The notes below the pieces were generated by a model, which was not told the origin of the DNA, searched no databases, and was given only the letters and a program-made list of their open reading frames with translations. Of a DNA stretch of 64,000 bases, positions 19,301 to 39,586 are shown in pieces. This DNA comes from Hypomesus transpacificus. Its lineage: Eukaryota > Chordata > Actinopteri > Osmeriformes > Osmeridae. The position numbers and the translations under genes were made by a program. The stretch spans positions 12,498,687 to 12,562,686 of the forward strand of contig NC_061072.1 in NCBI RefSeq assembly GCF_021917145.1, in the 5' to 3' direction. Within the stretch, counting starts at the first letter, position 1. Every line of letters starts with the position of its first letter.

Positions 19301-20354
19301 TTCATGTAGGGGAAACTGAGGTATTAATAGAAACAGACCCTGTGGAGGGGGAAGACAGAAGTTTAAACAGTGATTATAGGACTAATCTGCAAGATTCACA
19401 TAATGGTTGGCTATACAAACTGCTGCATTGACCAAATTACCTCTACTTTGACCTTGACAGAAATCAGTGTCAGCCTGTGTCAGCTCCTAAAGTTGAGTAG
19501 CTCAGTTTCAGTTGAAAGACTAAAGGTGGTGGAAAGGTATTAGGAATAATGACATTTGTAGAATCCACCAGCATGACCATAATGCAACCACTGTGTAAAC
19601 AGACCACACAACTTTGAATTGAATTTGAGTTGAATGTTGAAAGTGAGTCGTGTCAATCAAGAATGACTGAGATTACCCTGTGATTAAACCACCCACTGTC
19701 CTCCTGACACCACAGACAAGGACAGGGAGACCCCTGAACCCCTTGACCCAGAGGAGATCGAGGTGGAGGTGAACTTTGAACCTGACCCCACAGACCTGGT
19801 TCTGTCCAGTGTGCCGGGCGGGGAGCTGTTCAACCCTCGCAAACACAAGTTCTCAGATGAGGAGCTGAAGCCTCAGCCCATGATCAAGAAGGCCAAGAAG
19901 GTGTTTGTACCAGAGGAACGGAAGGTAGGTTTCGGATATGCACAACACATTAAAAACCATAGTTTTGGTAAAGGTTTTAATACCATGTCAGACTTCACTG
20001 TATGAATACAGTTTCAATGAGATTTCAGAGGTCCAAATGACAACTTTGTTGTGGTGGGTGCAGTTAGGATGATGGGGTTGACCTTAACAAACAGTGTTGC
20101 ATATATTTTGGAAATTGTGAAGAACTCTCTTTCCTCAGGATGATAAGTACTGGCAGAGGAGGAATAAGAACAACGTGGCAGCTAAGCGTTCTCGGGATGC
20201 CAGGCGTCTGAAGGAAAATCAGATCACAGTACGGGCAGCATTCCTGGAACGTGAGAACACAGCGCTGCGACAGGAAGTGGCTGAGCTACGGAAGGACTTT
20301 GGGCGCTGCAAGAACGTTCTGTCTCGCTATGAAGACAAGTTTGGAACGCTGTAA
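13368..20354 (+). CDS. tef: Thyrotroph embryonic factor (PAR-bZIP), two alternative first exons
   Basis: The main form uses exons 17872-18004, 18636-19028, 19716-19924 and 20139-20354. It begins [15 protein letters not shown] and includes [13 protein letters not shown]. Exon 2 holds [13 protein letters not shown] and [11 protein letters not shown]. Exon 3 holds the proline/acidic-rich region with [19 protein letters not shown]. Exon 4 holds the basic region [15 protein letters not shown] and the leucine zipper, ending DKFGTL. An alternative first exon at 13368-13443 encodes [16 protein letters not shown] and ends in the same phase (25 codons plus one base) before a GTAAGA donor. It resembles the short human TEF isoform start MDMPEVLKSLLEH. 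TEF binds D-box elements and acts in circadian and endocrine gene control. It lies between zc3h7b and phf5a as in human 22q13. The first exons imply two promoters 4.5 kb apart. Confidence 0.93.
14486..15427. mobile_element. DNA transposon remnant with 16-bp inverted ends, containing a nested element
   Basis: The ends are perfect inverted repeats (TGCTGGGGACACACTA at 14486; its complement ends at 15427), flanked by TTAG on both sides (14482-14485 and 15428-15431). Without the nested element it is about 666 bp and has no transposase frame, so it is non-autonomous. A four-base TTAG duplication, or a three-base TTA, does not let me name the superfamily. It lies in the long tef intron between the two first exons. 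Confidence 0.75.
15039..15306. mobile_element. Nested hAT-type MITE, 268 bp
   Basis: The element runs from CATGGGCGTATATAG to CTAGATTTGCCCCTG, imperfect inverted ends of about 15 bp followed by G-rich and C-rich inner blocks. It is flanked by perfect 8-bp copies of CCTCACAC at 15031-15038 and 15307-15314. It interrupts the transposon at 14486-15427 and so inserted later. Confidence 0.88.
15891..16390. mobile_element. hAT-type non-autonomous element, 500 bp
   Basis: Perfect 8-bp copies of CCTAAATG flank it at 15883-15890 and 16391-16398. The left end, CAGGGGCGGATTTAG followed by AGGGGTGGCAATGGGGTGGCAG, is mirrored at the right end by CTGCCACCCATTGCCACCCCTT and CAGCCACCG. These form long imperfect inverted repeats. 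An L2-like LINE tail lies inside, so the element carries or was invaded by other repeat sequence. Confidence 0.85.
16262..16314 (+). repeat. L2-type LINE / SINE 3' tail
   Basis: TGTAAAGCTC followed by CACTTTGGATAAAAGGG and TCTGCTAAATGCAT is the widely shared 3' end of fish L2 (CR1-clade) LINEs and of SINEs that borrow their tail. The preceding 150 bases (from about 16110) also look like the L2 3' UTR but are less certain. Confidence 0.75.
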
Positions 20355-22648
20355 GAGATTGAAAACACCTGGTGGTAGCCCATATTAGTCATTTCATTAT
20401 TACTTTTGTATAATGCATTGCTTAATGTCCTAACTACACACCACAATATATCCTGGAATATTGTTTCCTTTGTACCAGTCAGTTGAACACATTGTCCCGG
20501 TTAAGAATTAGAATTAATATCAGAATGGCATAGTCTCGCACCATTATTGATTATCATAATGTACTATACTGATCTTAGAAATGTGAGTGGTTTACTAGGG
20601 AGACTGATTTAATTATTGTTTTTGATGAATGACGTTGGTGTGAACCACCCCCTTCACTGATGTCCCTGTCTCCAAAAAAGGAGAGTCATATATCACAAAA
20701 TACATTCTAGATTTATTTTAGCTTGTAAGACATTTGCTTTTAAATCTTACACAGTTTGCTTCATGCTAGTAGTTGCATTATCACTTAGCAGCATGTGAGT
20801 CCTGATCGTGTCTTTATGTTGTTACAGGGCTGATAAACTAACTTCTAGGCTTCCTTCTCTTAATAGAGTTTCTGGATCAAGATGATAACAACTGTGCCCT
20901 ATCTTAACTGTGACCAACAGTCCTATCCAATACTTCTATATCAGGGGACTACTTCTACAGCAGAGTAGTAAAAAGCAACCGTGTTAAAACGCCATATACA
21001 CAATGCTTCCTGTTGTGTAGACAGTCTCCACTTCACTTGTGCTTCAATCCAGTTTGAATTCTAGTCCAACTAGAGGTATTCTCTTACCTTCTGAAGGTCC
21101 ATATCATATAGATATACAGTGTCTATGTAACTTGTCACTTCTATTCTCTTCCTAATTGTTGTTGTATTGTGACGTTCAGATGTCATGTATAGAATCCAAT
21201 GATGCATGTAAATAGTTGCAGAATTACATTCTATTTTATAGACAATTCCTTACTTTCACACATACTATTTCAATATAAGAAGTATTCAAAAATTCAGGTT
21301 ATTCATCTATTCTCTGTTAACTGTGCTGTTGATTTTAGAATTTGTTGTATCATTCTCAACCAAACTATAACAATCACACCAACCTCTTTGTATGTTTACT
21401 TGCTCTAAATGGCTTCTCTAAGCTATTTACTGAGACACTCTGGGAACTTTCTATGGCAATGTGGATCCGATCGTGATCTGTCCTTGTGTAGGGCAGGATA
21501 ATACCTTTTAGATGTGCTTGCCACTGAGCATTAACTTTTTAATAGAAGTCAGACCACACCAAACTCAGACCACAGAAACATGCTACACAAGTCCAGTAGT
21601 ATTAGAATAACTGATGCAGTTTTCATTTTTACTTTTAACAAACTAGGAAGTCTCTGATTTTGTGGGTTATTTTTAACTGGGTGTCCCAGTTTTCACCAAT
21701 GACCCAAAATACCTCAAGTGTCTTCCCCAGCTGTATAGATGCAATATCCAGTCTACTGGTTTACCACAGGGCAGATCCTATGTGACCTAAAGTTTCACAA
21801 ATCACCATCTTTGGGATCGTTTCCACAACATATTAGGATTAGTCCGAGATGTATCATTGTCCTCTGCTAAGTGGAGTCTGTCCAGAAAACTGTGCCCCAG
21901 CCTCATTGTGTTTCTTGTGTTTTTTCAGATTGATTTGACGTTCCCATTTCAATACTTTATGTTTTGTATTGAAACAAAGCATATTGCTTGTCAACCTGTT
22001 CACCGCCAGCTTAAAACTACTACTACTGTAGCAATGTACAACTGGTCAACCGAATTTAACTCAAATGGGTGAATTGAGGTAAAGGGAATGTACAACAGAA
22101 ACCAGTTTTCTTGCATTGTGATGTAAATATTTTGATTCAGGGAAAGACTTCATTATTTGATAAAATGTCATTTAAGAACTTCCATTTCCCAAGAGATCAT
22201 TAGTTTTTTGTTGTACTTTCCATTAGCCCAAATGGTGAATCTTCTGCTTCAAGATTTATTATTTTCTTTTATCATTTTTGTTTTTTTACAAATGATGAGT
22301 TGAAAATTTAGAACAGATATTAGTGATTCACTGAATTAGTAAAAGCAGGCATGGATGTAGTCCTTTTGAATAAAACTATTGATCCCATTGGTTAACAAAT
22401 GATGTTCAAGATGGTAAAAGAGATAGATTATCTTCACCGATGAGCCTCCTGACATCTTTTCTTTTTTTTACATTTTGAATGGAATATGTTAAATTTTCAG
22501 AGATAATGACATCTGCTATATACCCGTTACAGTAGACAGTTACATTTGGGGACGTAAACATAAATTCTTCTCTATTGACTGTCTATGTGCACCCCTTGTG
22601 TGACTGATTTGTTTGTGACTTATTTTCCGACTTGTACATAGTAATAAA
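20355..22648 (+). other. tef: tef 3' UTR with polyadenylation signal
   Basis: About 2.3 kb of AT-rich non-coding sequence follows the tef stop and runs to a canonical AATAAA at 22643-22648. No other gene is seen in it. TOB2, the single-exon gene found next to TEF in human, is not present. Confidence 0.6.
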
Positions 22649-23059
22649 GCATTGGTTAAATGTAGGCCAGTGTCAATGTGTGGTTCCTTAGACTAGACAG
22701 TTTGGTGCAAACACCAATGGTTATGTAATTTCAACTCCTATACTATCGTATTTCACCACACCTGTGTAAACTGACAGGAAATCCTTTACCGTACAACACG
22801 GGGCACAAAGGACTTGCTTTTTTATGACAAAGACAGCTTGGTCTAGGACCTCCCTAAAACAGCCATACTACCAGATCCTTTTCTTGAGGAACATTTGTCA
22901 GGTGTTGTGTAACACAAAGTTTCAGTTGTATAAGATGAGAGTGTGAAAGCATGCCATCTAGTGGCTGCGATGCAGACAATGGGCAGGGAGGGAACGTGGG
23001 TTAGGTCCTGGACAAAAGACTTGAAAAGGAAATATGATTCAGTTCAAAAAGGATAAAAC

Positions 23060-23205
23060 CAGGGTGCGAATTACAGGGGGGTTTGACCTCCCTAACTAAG
23101 ACTTGGACCCCCCCAAAAGAGGTAAAAATAACAGGTCGGGGGTCGATACACACCCTGGAGAAGAAGTTGACCCCCCCCAATTGTCATTCTATAATTTGCA
23201 CTCTG
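23060..23205. mobile_element. hAT-type MITE, 146 bp
   Basis: Ends CAGGGTGCGAATTAC and ATAATTTGCACTCTG form imperfect inverted repeats, each followed inward by G-rich or C-rich tracts. Perfect 8-bp copies of GATAAAAC flank it at 23052-23059 and 23206-23213. It lies in the gap between the convergent tef and phf5a 3' ends. Confidence 0.87.
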
Positions 23206-23466
23206 GATAAAACTATTACTTCAGTAAACTATCCTTACCAGACATATTGGGATAGTGATAGTGGTGCATTTACCACCAAGAAAGTGTGCTATTGGTCTGT
23301 AAATTTGGAGGGAATGGTTCATAAATACAGTTGATCATCTACAGATGATAATAGCAGAAATGTGATACTTTCATTGAGTATAGTCATATTTCAATGAGGC
23401 ACTTCTCCATGTAAAGAATATAATGAATATATACTCTTGCATCAAGACTGATGTAAAAAAGAAAGC

Positions 23467-23472
23467 TTTATT
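23467..23472 (-). other. phf5a: Polyadenylation signal of phf5a
   Basis: TTTATT on the plus strand is AATAAA on the phf5a strand, 97 bases past its stop codon. Confidence 0.6.
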
Positions 23473-23568
23473 GCAATGTCAAAACATGTTTACAAAACAA
23501 AAAGAAAATAATAAAGAAACAGTTTCACAGAAAATCTGCAGCAAAGCAATTTGCGGTCCTTCAGATTT

Positions 23569-24826
23569 TCACCTCTTCTTGAAGCCATACTTCTTCCTCT
23601 CATAGAACAAGTCTGTCTTGGAACTGCCAAGGTTCACAATCTTGGGACAGCCATCTCGCTGTGAAATTTGAAAAAAAGGAGTGTTGAGCAAGACATGTAA
23701 GGGAGAGTAGAAAGTGAACAGCACGTTGTAAATAGGATTGATGGCACCAAAGCAATGAAGATGATAAACATTTGAAGTTACATTTTACATAAAAAAATAC
23801 AAGTGTCTTTATGATGATAAAACAGATATACAGTCCAGGCCAATAGTCTGTGAGAGAACAACTATGAGGAGTAATATACTCAACTCAAGAATCATTATCA
23901 GGTTAGATATGAAGTTCGGAGTAATACGGAGTAAGAACAAGATGATGTCTATCAGCCTTTTATATTTATATTAAAACTAGCTTGCCAAACGTTCTTGAAT
24001 TACATGCATGAGACAGGATGATTTCGAGAACTCATGTTGGATTACTCACATCTTTCTCCTGGATGGTACACTCTTTGCAATAGTAAGCGTCTGATACCCC
24101 AGGCCCTCCACAGATGACGCAGCGCCCCTGGTAGGATCCGTAGTTACACTCGTCACAGATACGCACTAGTGTACAGGGCCTTACGTAGGAATCACAGATA
24201 ACACACTTTCCATCACCTTGGGACGGAGGTGGAGGAAGAAAATAAAGAGAAAGAAATCGTGATTTGGTACAAGCAAATTCCTGGATATACACTGTACACG
24301 GTAAACTGTCTAAACAGAAAATATAACATACTTGTAAACAATACATGGACAGGCGGGGAGTAATTAATTATATAGGGTCTGCCCACTATGATCTCCCTGC
24401 TAAATCGGATCCCGCTCAATACTTACATTTCTCGCACAATCTGCCAATAGCTGAAAAGAAACAGAATAGTTAGCATGACAGCTAGAAAGTTGAAGTTGTG
24501 TCGTCTCGAATTGTGCACATTAAATACAACTTAGGAGGACCAAAGGTACACTGATTCAGCCAAGCTATATAGGCTAGCTAAACTACTAGTAGCGTCTAAT
24601 GAAGCCTGGCGAACGACTGTTTGTGTTAGCTCTAGCTAGCAGGCTAGCTACCTATACAGCACGGAAAGCAGATATATCTCTATATATCGCCGATTATTGT
24701 TGAATACACGAAACTGCTACATTGTAGCTAGTAATATATAAGTATGTGAATACGATATAAATAAAACAACTTACCAACACCGGCTTGTTTTCTGCAAAAT
24801 ATCAAATCTGGATGATGTTTAGCCAT
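23569..24826 (-). CDS. phf5a: PHD finger-like protein 5A (SF3b subunit)
   Basis: Four exons, read right to left: 24775-24826, 24427-24450, 24050-24216 and 23569-23658. They sum to 110 codons plus stop, exactly the family's length. The protein starts [16 protein letters not shown] and ends [10 protein letters not shown]. Its cysteine pairs ([48 protein letters not shown]) bind three zinc ions in a knotted fold. PHF5A is a core subunit of the SF3b complex of U2 snRNP, contacts SF3B1 and helps form the branch-point adenosine pocket in the nucleus. Phases 1, 1 and 0 join cleanly. The gene is near-invariant across animals, so this is a firm call. Confidence 0.98.
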
Positions 24827-25495
24827 TTTCGGCAAACGCGAGGAGAGCGATGGCTTCTACAATGACCTTTGAACTGTGAACCACACGTTTTCTGACTTTT
24901 TTCCTATTCGTTTATAAAACGATATAATTGCAAAAGTATCTTATATTTGACCATTCTTCAGTTACGGAAGTAATGCAAGCATCGAAAATATGATCGAATA
25001 AACCACCCCGCAAAAAATACTGATGCGTTTGTCCTCAATGAACCCTGGCGAACCCATGCCATATAATGATCATACTTTATTCAATAGTTCTTAGATAATT
25101 TATAACATAATACAAATATATGTCTTTGTGGTAGACGTATTTACACATGAATCACTTCGTGATTATTCATGAATCGATTATTATAAAATGTTGATAGTAT
25201 AAAATGATAACAGTGATTCTTCCTGCAAAATACAAGCACTGAGGTCACACTGATCCTTCCAGATATAATAAAATGAAAAACTAAAGTATAGACATTTCTA
25301 CATATTTTAAATCAAATTAAATGTATGTATCTAAACAGTTGAATATTATAATTTACAATAACGTATTATCAGTGTAGAGGCCACATATTACATACACTGA
25401 GAAGTGCGCTAGATTAATCTGTCAGGACAAGCGACGTTGAAAGCCAACAAAACCTGACGTCAACTTTCATCGACACATCTTTGTCAGTGAACAAA
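24827..25495. promoter_or_regulatory. Bidirectional promoter of phf5a and aco2
   Basis: Only 669 bp separate the two divergent start codons, as for the human PHF5A/ACO2 pair. A perfect CRE palindrome TGACGTCA is at 25455-25462, 33 bp before the aco2 ATG. An ETS-like ACGGAAGT is at about 24964. I see no TATA box in a convincing position. Confidence 0.7.
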
Positions 25496-31272
<5,777 letters not shown>

Positions 31273-33025
31273 AGAGACAGCCAGGAATAGGAGGGGCCTG
31301 GATGGTAATAGGAGGGACTTATAGAAGAGGAGGGGCACAGAGAGAAAGAAGGGGTTTGCTTCAGATGCAGGGGACAACAGGGGAGGGGGTCGGAGAATGT
31401 ACATTCAGGTGAAATACTGTTACCCACCCTAAGATACTTCAGAGAAAGTAGAGAGCATTAACTGTACTTGGCTTCACTCTCAGGGGTGTACTAGTGAGGG
31501 TAACAGGCAGCAGCTGTTATCAGCTGATATAGGGTCACATCTTCTACAATCCTCACTTGAAATGGGGTGTAGAGTTACGAATCCTGAATTGGGAGGGGTG
31601 GGGGAAGAGGTGAGGTGGGACTAGTCAAGGAGAAGAGTGGACTGGTGACCTTTCAACCAGGATGTGTTTTTTGTGGAACTAAAGCCACACCTGTAGATTT
31701 AACGCTCAAATTAATTTAACTTCTGGACCACTTGTATGACCTTCCCAACTCTCTGTAGACATGACACATACACACACACAAACTGTTCACAGGACTGTTT
31801 ACATTACTCCAAAGAGGAACTAATGTAGAGCTATAAAAGCTACTGTGAGTCCTCTGTATCTTTCAGTCTGGTGGATGTGTTGGGAGAACAGAAACTGTGT
31901 AAAAGGGGAAGTTGCCACAGAATCTCAAACATGCATTTGCACACGTGCTTGTGTCCTTTTTGGACCTAAGCCCTTGTTGTTATACTGCCAACTGCAGCTC
32001 TGCTCATGTTTTCACAGCTGTTCAAAACGGATTGGTCAGGCTTGAAGCTAGCGTCAGGTGTACACTAGCTAGCTATTTCCACTTTGAGTTGCTTCAGCAT
32101 GAAATATAATGGATCACTGTCTGTGATTCACTTCTTGCTTTCTCTTACCTGCTCTAATCACAGACACACAAATGCAATGAGCTTTATTTTGTTGTACTGT
32201 ATTTCTGCATTTTAGCAAATCAAAAGCCTAGTTAAGAATTGTATGTTTCTACATGATGATGGACCTCTGGCTAGATCCTCCACACCAAGCCTTCTTTAGC
32301 TTACTTCACTCACACTACCATCACCACTCCCATTTCCTGAGGTCATAGGAACATCTTTACTGAATATTGTTAACAAGCAAGTCAAAGCTTTCAAGATTTT
32401 TATTAGAGTGGCTATTTATTTATTTTTCTCAGAAAGGCTAAGATGTGCATTTTAATGAACTTGTCTTCCTTTTTTGTTTTGTATGGCGGTTTGGTCAGAT
32501 ATGAGGGGCTGCGGTGTGACTTCCACTTTTTCACACTTTTCCTGTAACTTTTGAGCACCCTTTTTTGTAGGGTTCCTTGTGTGTTCTGTCTTTACACCCT
32601 GTGTCAAATCCCACTTCACCTCAGTTACATAGCAGTGGTGGAGAACCCTGCCTCTTGACAGGCACACAGACGGACTCTTCATTTATCTAAATGCAAGAAC
32701 CTAAACAGTGTCATCTACAAAAATCGATGTATTTTTCTGTATCATGTGATAACTGTGATTGAGTTGCTCTACCACTGTTGGACAGAAATCGACCTTTTCT
32801 AGTGTCCTCTACTCCCACCCACCCCTAGACAGTACGTATGGACAGGACACACATACTTTTCACACAGTTCTGATATTTTCATGTTAACTTATTGTTATCA
32901 TCACCCCCTCCTCTGACCCATGCTATAAGTCTGGTTCCATGTATATTTAAATCATTTTTCTTTTTTTTTCTCTCCCTGTATTGCAAAAAGGAAGTATATT
33001 CAGTCGCAATGGGTTGTAAAATAAA
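31273..33025 (+). other. aco2: aco2 3' UTR with polyadenylation signal
   Basis: About 1.75 kb of non-coding sequence runs from the aco2 stop to AATAAA at 33020-33025. No further gene is seen. Confidence 0.55.
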
Positions 33026-33045
33026 GTGACATTTAAATGAAAATA

Positions 33046-35436
<2,391 letters not shown>

Positions 35437-36369
35437 ATGGCGGACTCCAACCCCTCCTCCCCAGCGGACTCCCCCATGCCACTGCCCTCCCCCCGCACCC
35501 CTCTGGCCCTGTCCTTCCCTTTCCTGAGGGAGGGCAGCAGGGTGTGGGAGAGAGAGAGGAAACCCCCCCAGCCTGGAGAGTTGCCCAGTCCCCTGCCCAC
35601 CAAACGTACCCGCACATACTCAGCGTGAGTCAGACAAATTAGTGGTGACGTGTGAGTGTGTGTTGAATTGCCTGCTCATGGGCTGGCATGATAATTAGCA
35701 TTAGATGGAAAGTATGAGGATGTTTTTACAGTTTTTATTGTTGTACGGCATCCCTATTTATTGCCTTCCTTGCAATTCTCCATCCCTCCACCTCGCTCTC
35801 GCTCTCTCTCTCTCTCCCCCCCTCCTCCCCTCCCAGGACTGTGCGGGCTACGTCAGGCCCTGTGTTTAAGGGTGTGTGTAAGAACTTCTCCAGGTCACAG
35901 GGTCACGGCTTCATCCGGCCCTCCCATGGTGGGGAGGACATCTTTGTCCACATCTCTGAGTGAGTGGCCTCCTGATGCATCAGTAATTAGTCACCCTTCT
36001 TCCTTACAGTATTCAAACAGACCCATGGTGTACTGCTGGCATAATTTAATAACATGAAATCATTCTAGAACCAGATACCATATACTTTATTTTTTAACAA
36101 TTAAACCCCAAATCTCCCTTTTTTTCCTCTGGTGATTTAGATCCTCTGCATATTGCATATCCATGTCATGTCTGATAGACATCCCTTCTCCCCTCTTTCT
36201 TTTCAGCATTGATGGGGAATACGTCCCCATGGAGGGAGATGAGGTCACCTACAAAGTCTGCCCCATCCCTCCCAAGAACCAGAAGATACAGGCAGTGGAG
36301 GTGGTCCTCACACACCTGACCCCAGGGATCAAACATGAGACTTGGTCTGGACAGATCATTAGCTCCTAA
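35437..36369 (+). CDS. csdc2: Cold shock domain-containing protein C2 (PIPPin)
   Basis: Three exons, 35437-35624, 35837-35959 and 36207-36369, give 157 aa (human 153). The start ATG at 35437 yields [13 protein letters not shown]. The conserved N-terminal segment [14 protein letters not shown] and [14 protein letters not shown] leads into a cold-shock domain from about residue 67. Its RNP-like motifs are GHGFI and DIFVHI, followed by the family signature [16 protein letters not shown] and the C-terminus [11 protein letters not shown]. PIPPin binds RNA, notably 3' ends of histone H1.0 and H3.3 mRNAs, and is expressed mainly in brain. It follows aco2 as in human 22q13, without POLR3H between. 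The polyadenylation signal is AATAAA at 37338-37343. Confidence 0.97.
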
Positions 36370-37337
36370 GCTGCTGTAGGATCTGGGGGTTTGGGGACCT
36401 TGTGGGTCTCAAGGTAGGATCTGGAGGTCTGGAGACCTTGGAGGTTTGAAGGGAGTCTTGGGGTCTGGGGACTGAGTCTGGTGTCTGGATGTTGGGGTTG
36501 GAGGGAGGGAGAAGAGTGAATGGTGAAGAAAGGGACATGAGAAGGAAAAGGGACAGGAACCAGAGGATGGAGTAAAGACTTTAAAAAGCTATAGAATGTA
36601 GAAAGGTCTTGAGAATGTGTGACAAAAGTAAGAAGAAAGGAACAGTTTCGGTTTTGCTGTGTTTGGATTGGTTTTCTAGTCATGAAACGACAGTTGGTGG
36701 TATTAGGGACAACTGTGAAAACCAATAAGCAGCAAACCTTCCTAAATTATATTGTTTTACGTTAGATTTGTTTATTATTTATTTGGAAAAATATTTATTC
36801 CATTATCTATTACAGGGAATGTAGGTTGTGCTAATAATGAGCATTTACTGATAAATTGTACCAATCTAAGCCTGGCATAATCTACTGTACTAACACACAC
36901 TCCTATGATACTGCCCTGATTCCACTTGGTACATGATCATTTAGGATTGAATATGCTTAGCTCATGTTTAGCTCATGCTTAACTCTGTAAAAAAGGCACC
37001 TATTAATATACAAGATTACGTATCCATTTTACGTTTGTAAAAACCCCATGACGTCCCACCTAATACATGTTCTGTATGCAAACTGTTGTGTTCAGTAGTC
37101 TTTGAAACATTAATTTAATGTTTCACCATGCGCTAATATTCAAATAAATTGTCTTGTAATCTCTATGTATCCTGACTGACAAGTTCATCATTGTTGTAAC
37201 ATACTTTAAGACACAGTAATAACGTATGTTTTGTTCATAAACAGGCTGTTCATAAAAAGTACATGTGTTTCATATGTACTTTTTTGTAAAATCATTGTGA
37301 ATTCTGTAATTTTGTTTTATCATGTGAATAACATTAA

Positions 37338-37343
37338 AATAAA
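37338..37343 (+). other. csdc2: Polyadenylation signal of csdc2
   Basis: AATAAA about 970 bases past the stop, at the end of an AT-rich 3' UTR. Confidence 0.6.
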
Positions 37344-37843
37344 AAAGTTACTACTGTATTTACACTATTGTGGGGACATTTTGATGGGTGTTTACATCAT
37401 GTAATACAGTAAAATGTGTAAAAGAAAAAACTGACATTATGTTTCAGTACCAGATGTTCCTGCCTAGAGGGCAGACAAAAACAGCTGCTGGATTCAGTTC
37501 TCTCCTCAGACGGTCAATGATGAGATTCACAGCCTCAATTTGTGAAACCAGATTGAAACTTTTTACCTAACCATTTACGATTTGACCAACAACAAAAAGA
37601 AACTGGGCCAACACAAACAATCTCTGCAATTATTTCTTCACTTCTTCCTGACAAGTCACACAGATTTAGGTCTCCCATTATTTGGTCAACCTGTGGACAT
37701 GGTCAGGGATGCACGCTGCACAATATAGTCACACCCAACCTAGCAGCCATATGCTGATATGCTATCTGGGTTAGTAAACAAGGTTACCCTTTAAAACTTT
37801 TATTGGGACCCCAATGAAGGGCCTGATATGTTGGAAACAAGAT

Positions 37844-37845
<2 letters not shown>

Positions 37846-37907
<62 letters not shown>

Positions 37908-37944
37908 GTCTCTCACACACACACATACACACACACACACACAC
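37846..37944. repeat. Compound (CT)n(CA)n microsatellite
   Basis: A CT run of about 68 bp passes directly into a CA run of about 31 bp with few interruptions. Confidence 0.95.
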
Positions 37945-38770
37945 AAACACACCTTGTGAGATGCCTCCAGGTTCTGTTCTCTTTGATATGTCATTGTGAT
38001 TTATGAAATGTTCTTGTGCATGGTAGTGAGACCGTGGGAAATGAAGAGAGAGAGAGAGAGAGACTGTGTGTGTGTGGTTTGTGTGCTGTAGACGTTCAGC
38101 CCACAGTGATATACAGTCAGGCCAGTGTTGTTGGGAAATCAATGATTATCACCTGTTGGTGTTAGACTGGCCTGTGACCAGGTGTCTAGGATGAATAAAT
38201 GTGTTTATGTGTGTGTGATGTTTGAATGTTATACTGAAATACTATTTCATTCCAAGTGACAAGTCCATTACAAAACATTTTTTTAATTAAGATCTTGAGA
38301 AATGCTTAGAACATATATTTACAGTACAATCGCTTTTAGAAAGAAGAAGAAACTTGGTAACAAAGTAATCATTGACCTATTAAACAAGGGTAATATAAGT
38401 GTAATTGGTCAGAGTGATACTGTATTTGAGGTGATTGGTTATTGCTCTGAGGAGATGTACACAAGGGAGCAGGCACATATCACTGGGACTTTATGGGAGG
38501 AAACACAATCTGTCAGGTTTTATGGTGAGGGAGGTTATCCATGAGTGGTGCAGGTTTATGGTTCTGTCAACCTTTGATCTAAGTGCGTGTGTATCTGACC
38601 CCCCCCCCCCCCCACCACCACCAGCACCACCACCACCTGGCTTTTTCTCTCTCGTTTTCATACCTCTCTGTGTGTGTTTAATTATTTCATCTTCTCCACA
38701 TCCATATTCTGCTCTCTCTTTGATTCCCTTTTCTCTTTTTTTCTGCCTCATTATGATCACTCTCTCTCTT

Positions 38771-38778
<8 letters not shown>

Positions 38779-38820
<42 letters not shown>
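38779..38820. repeat. (CA)n microsatellite
   Basis: A perfect CA dinucleotide run preceded by a short CT run. Confidence 0.95.
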
Positions 38821-38830
<10 letters not shown>

Positions 38831-38896
38831 ACATTCGTGGAGATATTACTGCGTTATATATTACTGACCAGAGAATAACCCTCATTCAGCATCTTC

Positions 38897-38941
38897 ACCT
38901 GTTCCAGTTTGACAGTGTCAAACTGTCAAACTGGAACAGGT
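38897..38941. repeat. Perfect 19-bp inverted repeat with 7-nt loop
   Basis: ACCTGTTCCAGTTTGACAG at 38897-38915 is followed by TGTCAAA and then its exact reverse complement at 38923-38941. No target duplication or terminal motif marks it as a transposon. Confidence 0.95.
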
Positions 38942-39586
38942 AGTACGATTCTGCCAACACCTGTTCTGGGCGGTTATGCAATTACGCACCTCGATAAACT
39001 CTATATGATTTGATGGATTTCGATGTTTGTACTTTTACGAGACAAGTTGTGTGTGTATGAGTGTTTGTCTGGCTGTGAGTCTATGTATGTACGTACGTGT
39101 GTCTGTATTGATTTGTACGGACCTTTGAACAATTGTGAAAAGAAGAACCAATTCCCTCACCCCCACCGCCAACCCCCTTTGGTTGTGTATGTTGATGCCA
39201 GTTGTTCATTAACGTGACAACACGGAAAAGAAAGGTTAGAACCGCATTTGAAAGGACCAACGCAGGTGTGTATTATTTAGAACCGTCGGCTAACAACAAA
39301 CATTCAAATCCAGAATATTTTGATGATCAGAAAGTAGTTTTATTTTGCTTTCCTGTTAAATTTGTTTTATATCTAACTTTCTATCTAACTTTAAATTAAA
39401 TCATGTAGGTCTAGTCGATACAGTTTTCACCATTAAAGGAAGTTTCAAAGAATTTCTTTGAATTCATTAAAATGAATGGACTGCTCAATACCATCATCCC
39501 AAATCCCAAGGCCCTGTTTTTGAATAAGGAAGAAACAACAACAACCAACAAAAAATAACTGTCTGGGAACAGAACCAGTCCGTAAG

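Larger units (their letters stand above)
37346..39586. other. Intergenic region csdc2-gucy2c
   Basis: No gene is seen. It holds a compound (CT)n(CA)n microsatellite (37846-37944), a poly-C/CCA stretch (about 38600-38638), a (CA)n run (38779-38820) and a perfect 19-bp hairpin (38897-38941). The gucy2c promoter must lie in its distal part. Confidence 0.5.
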
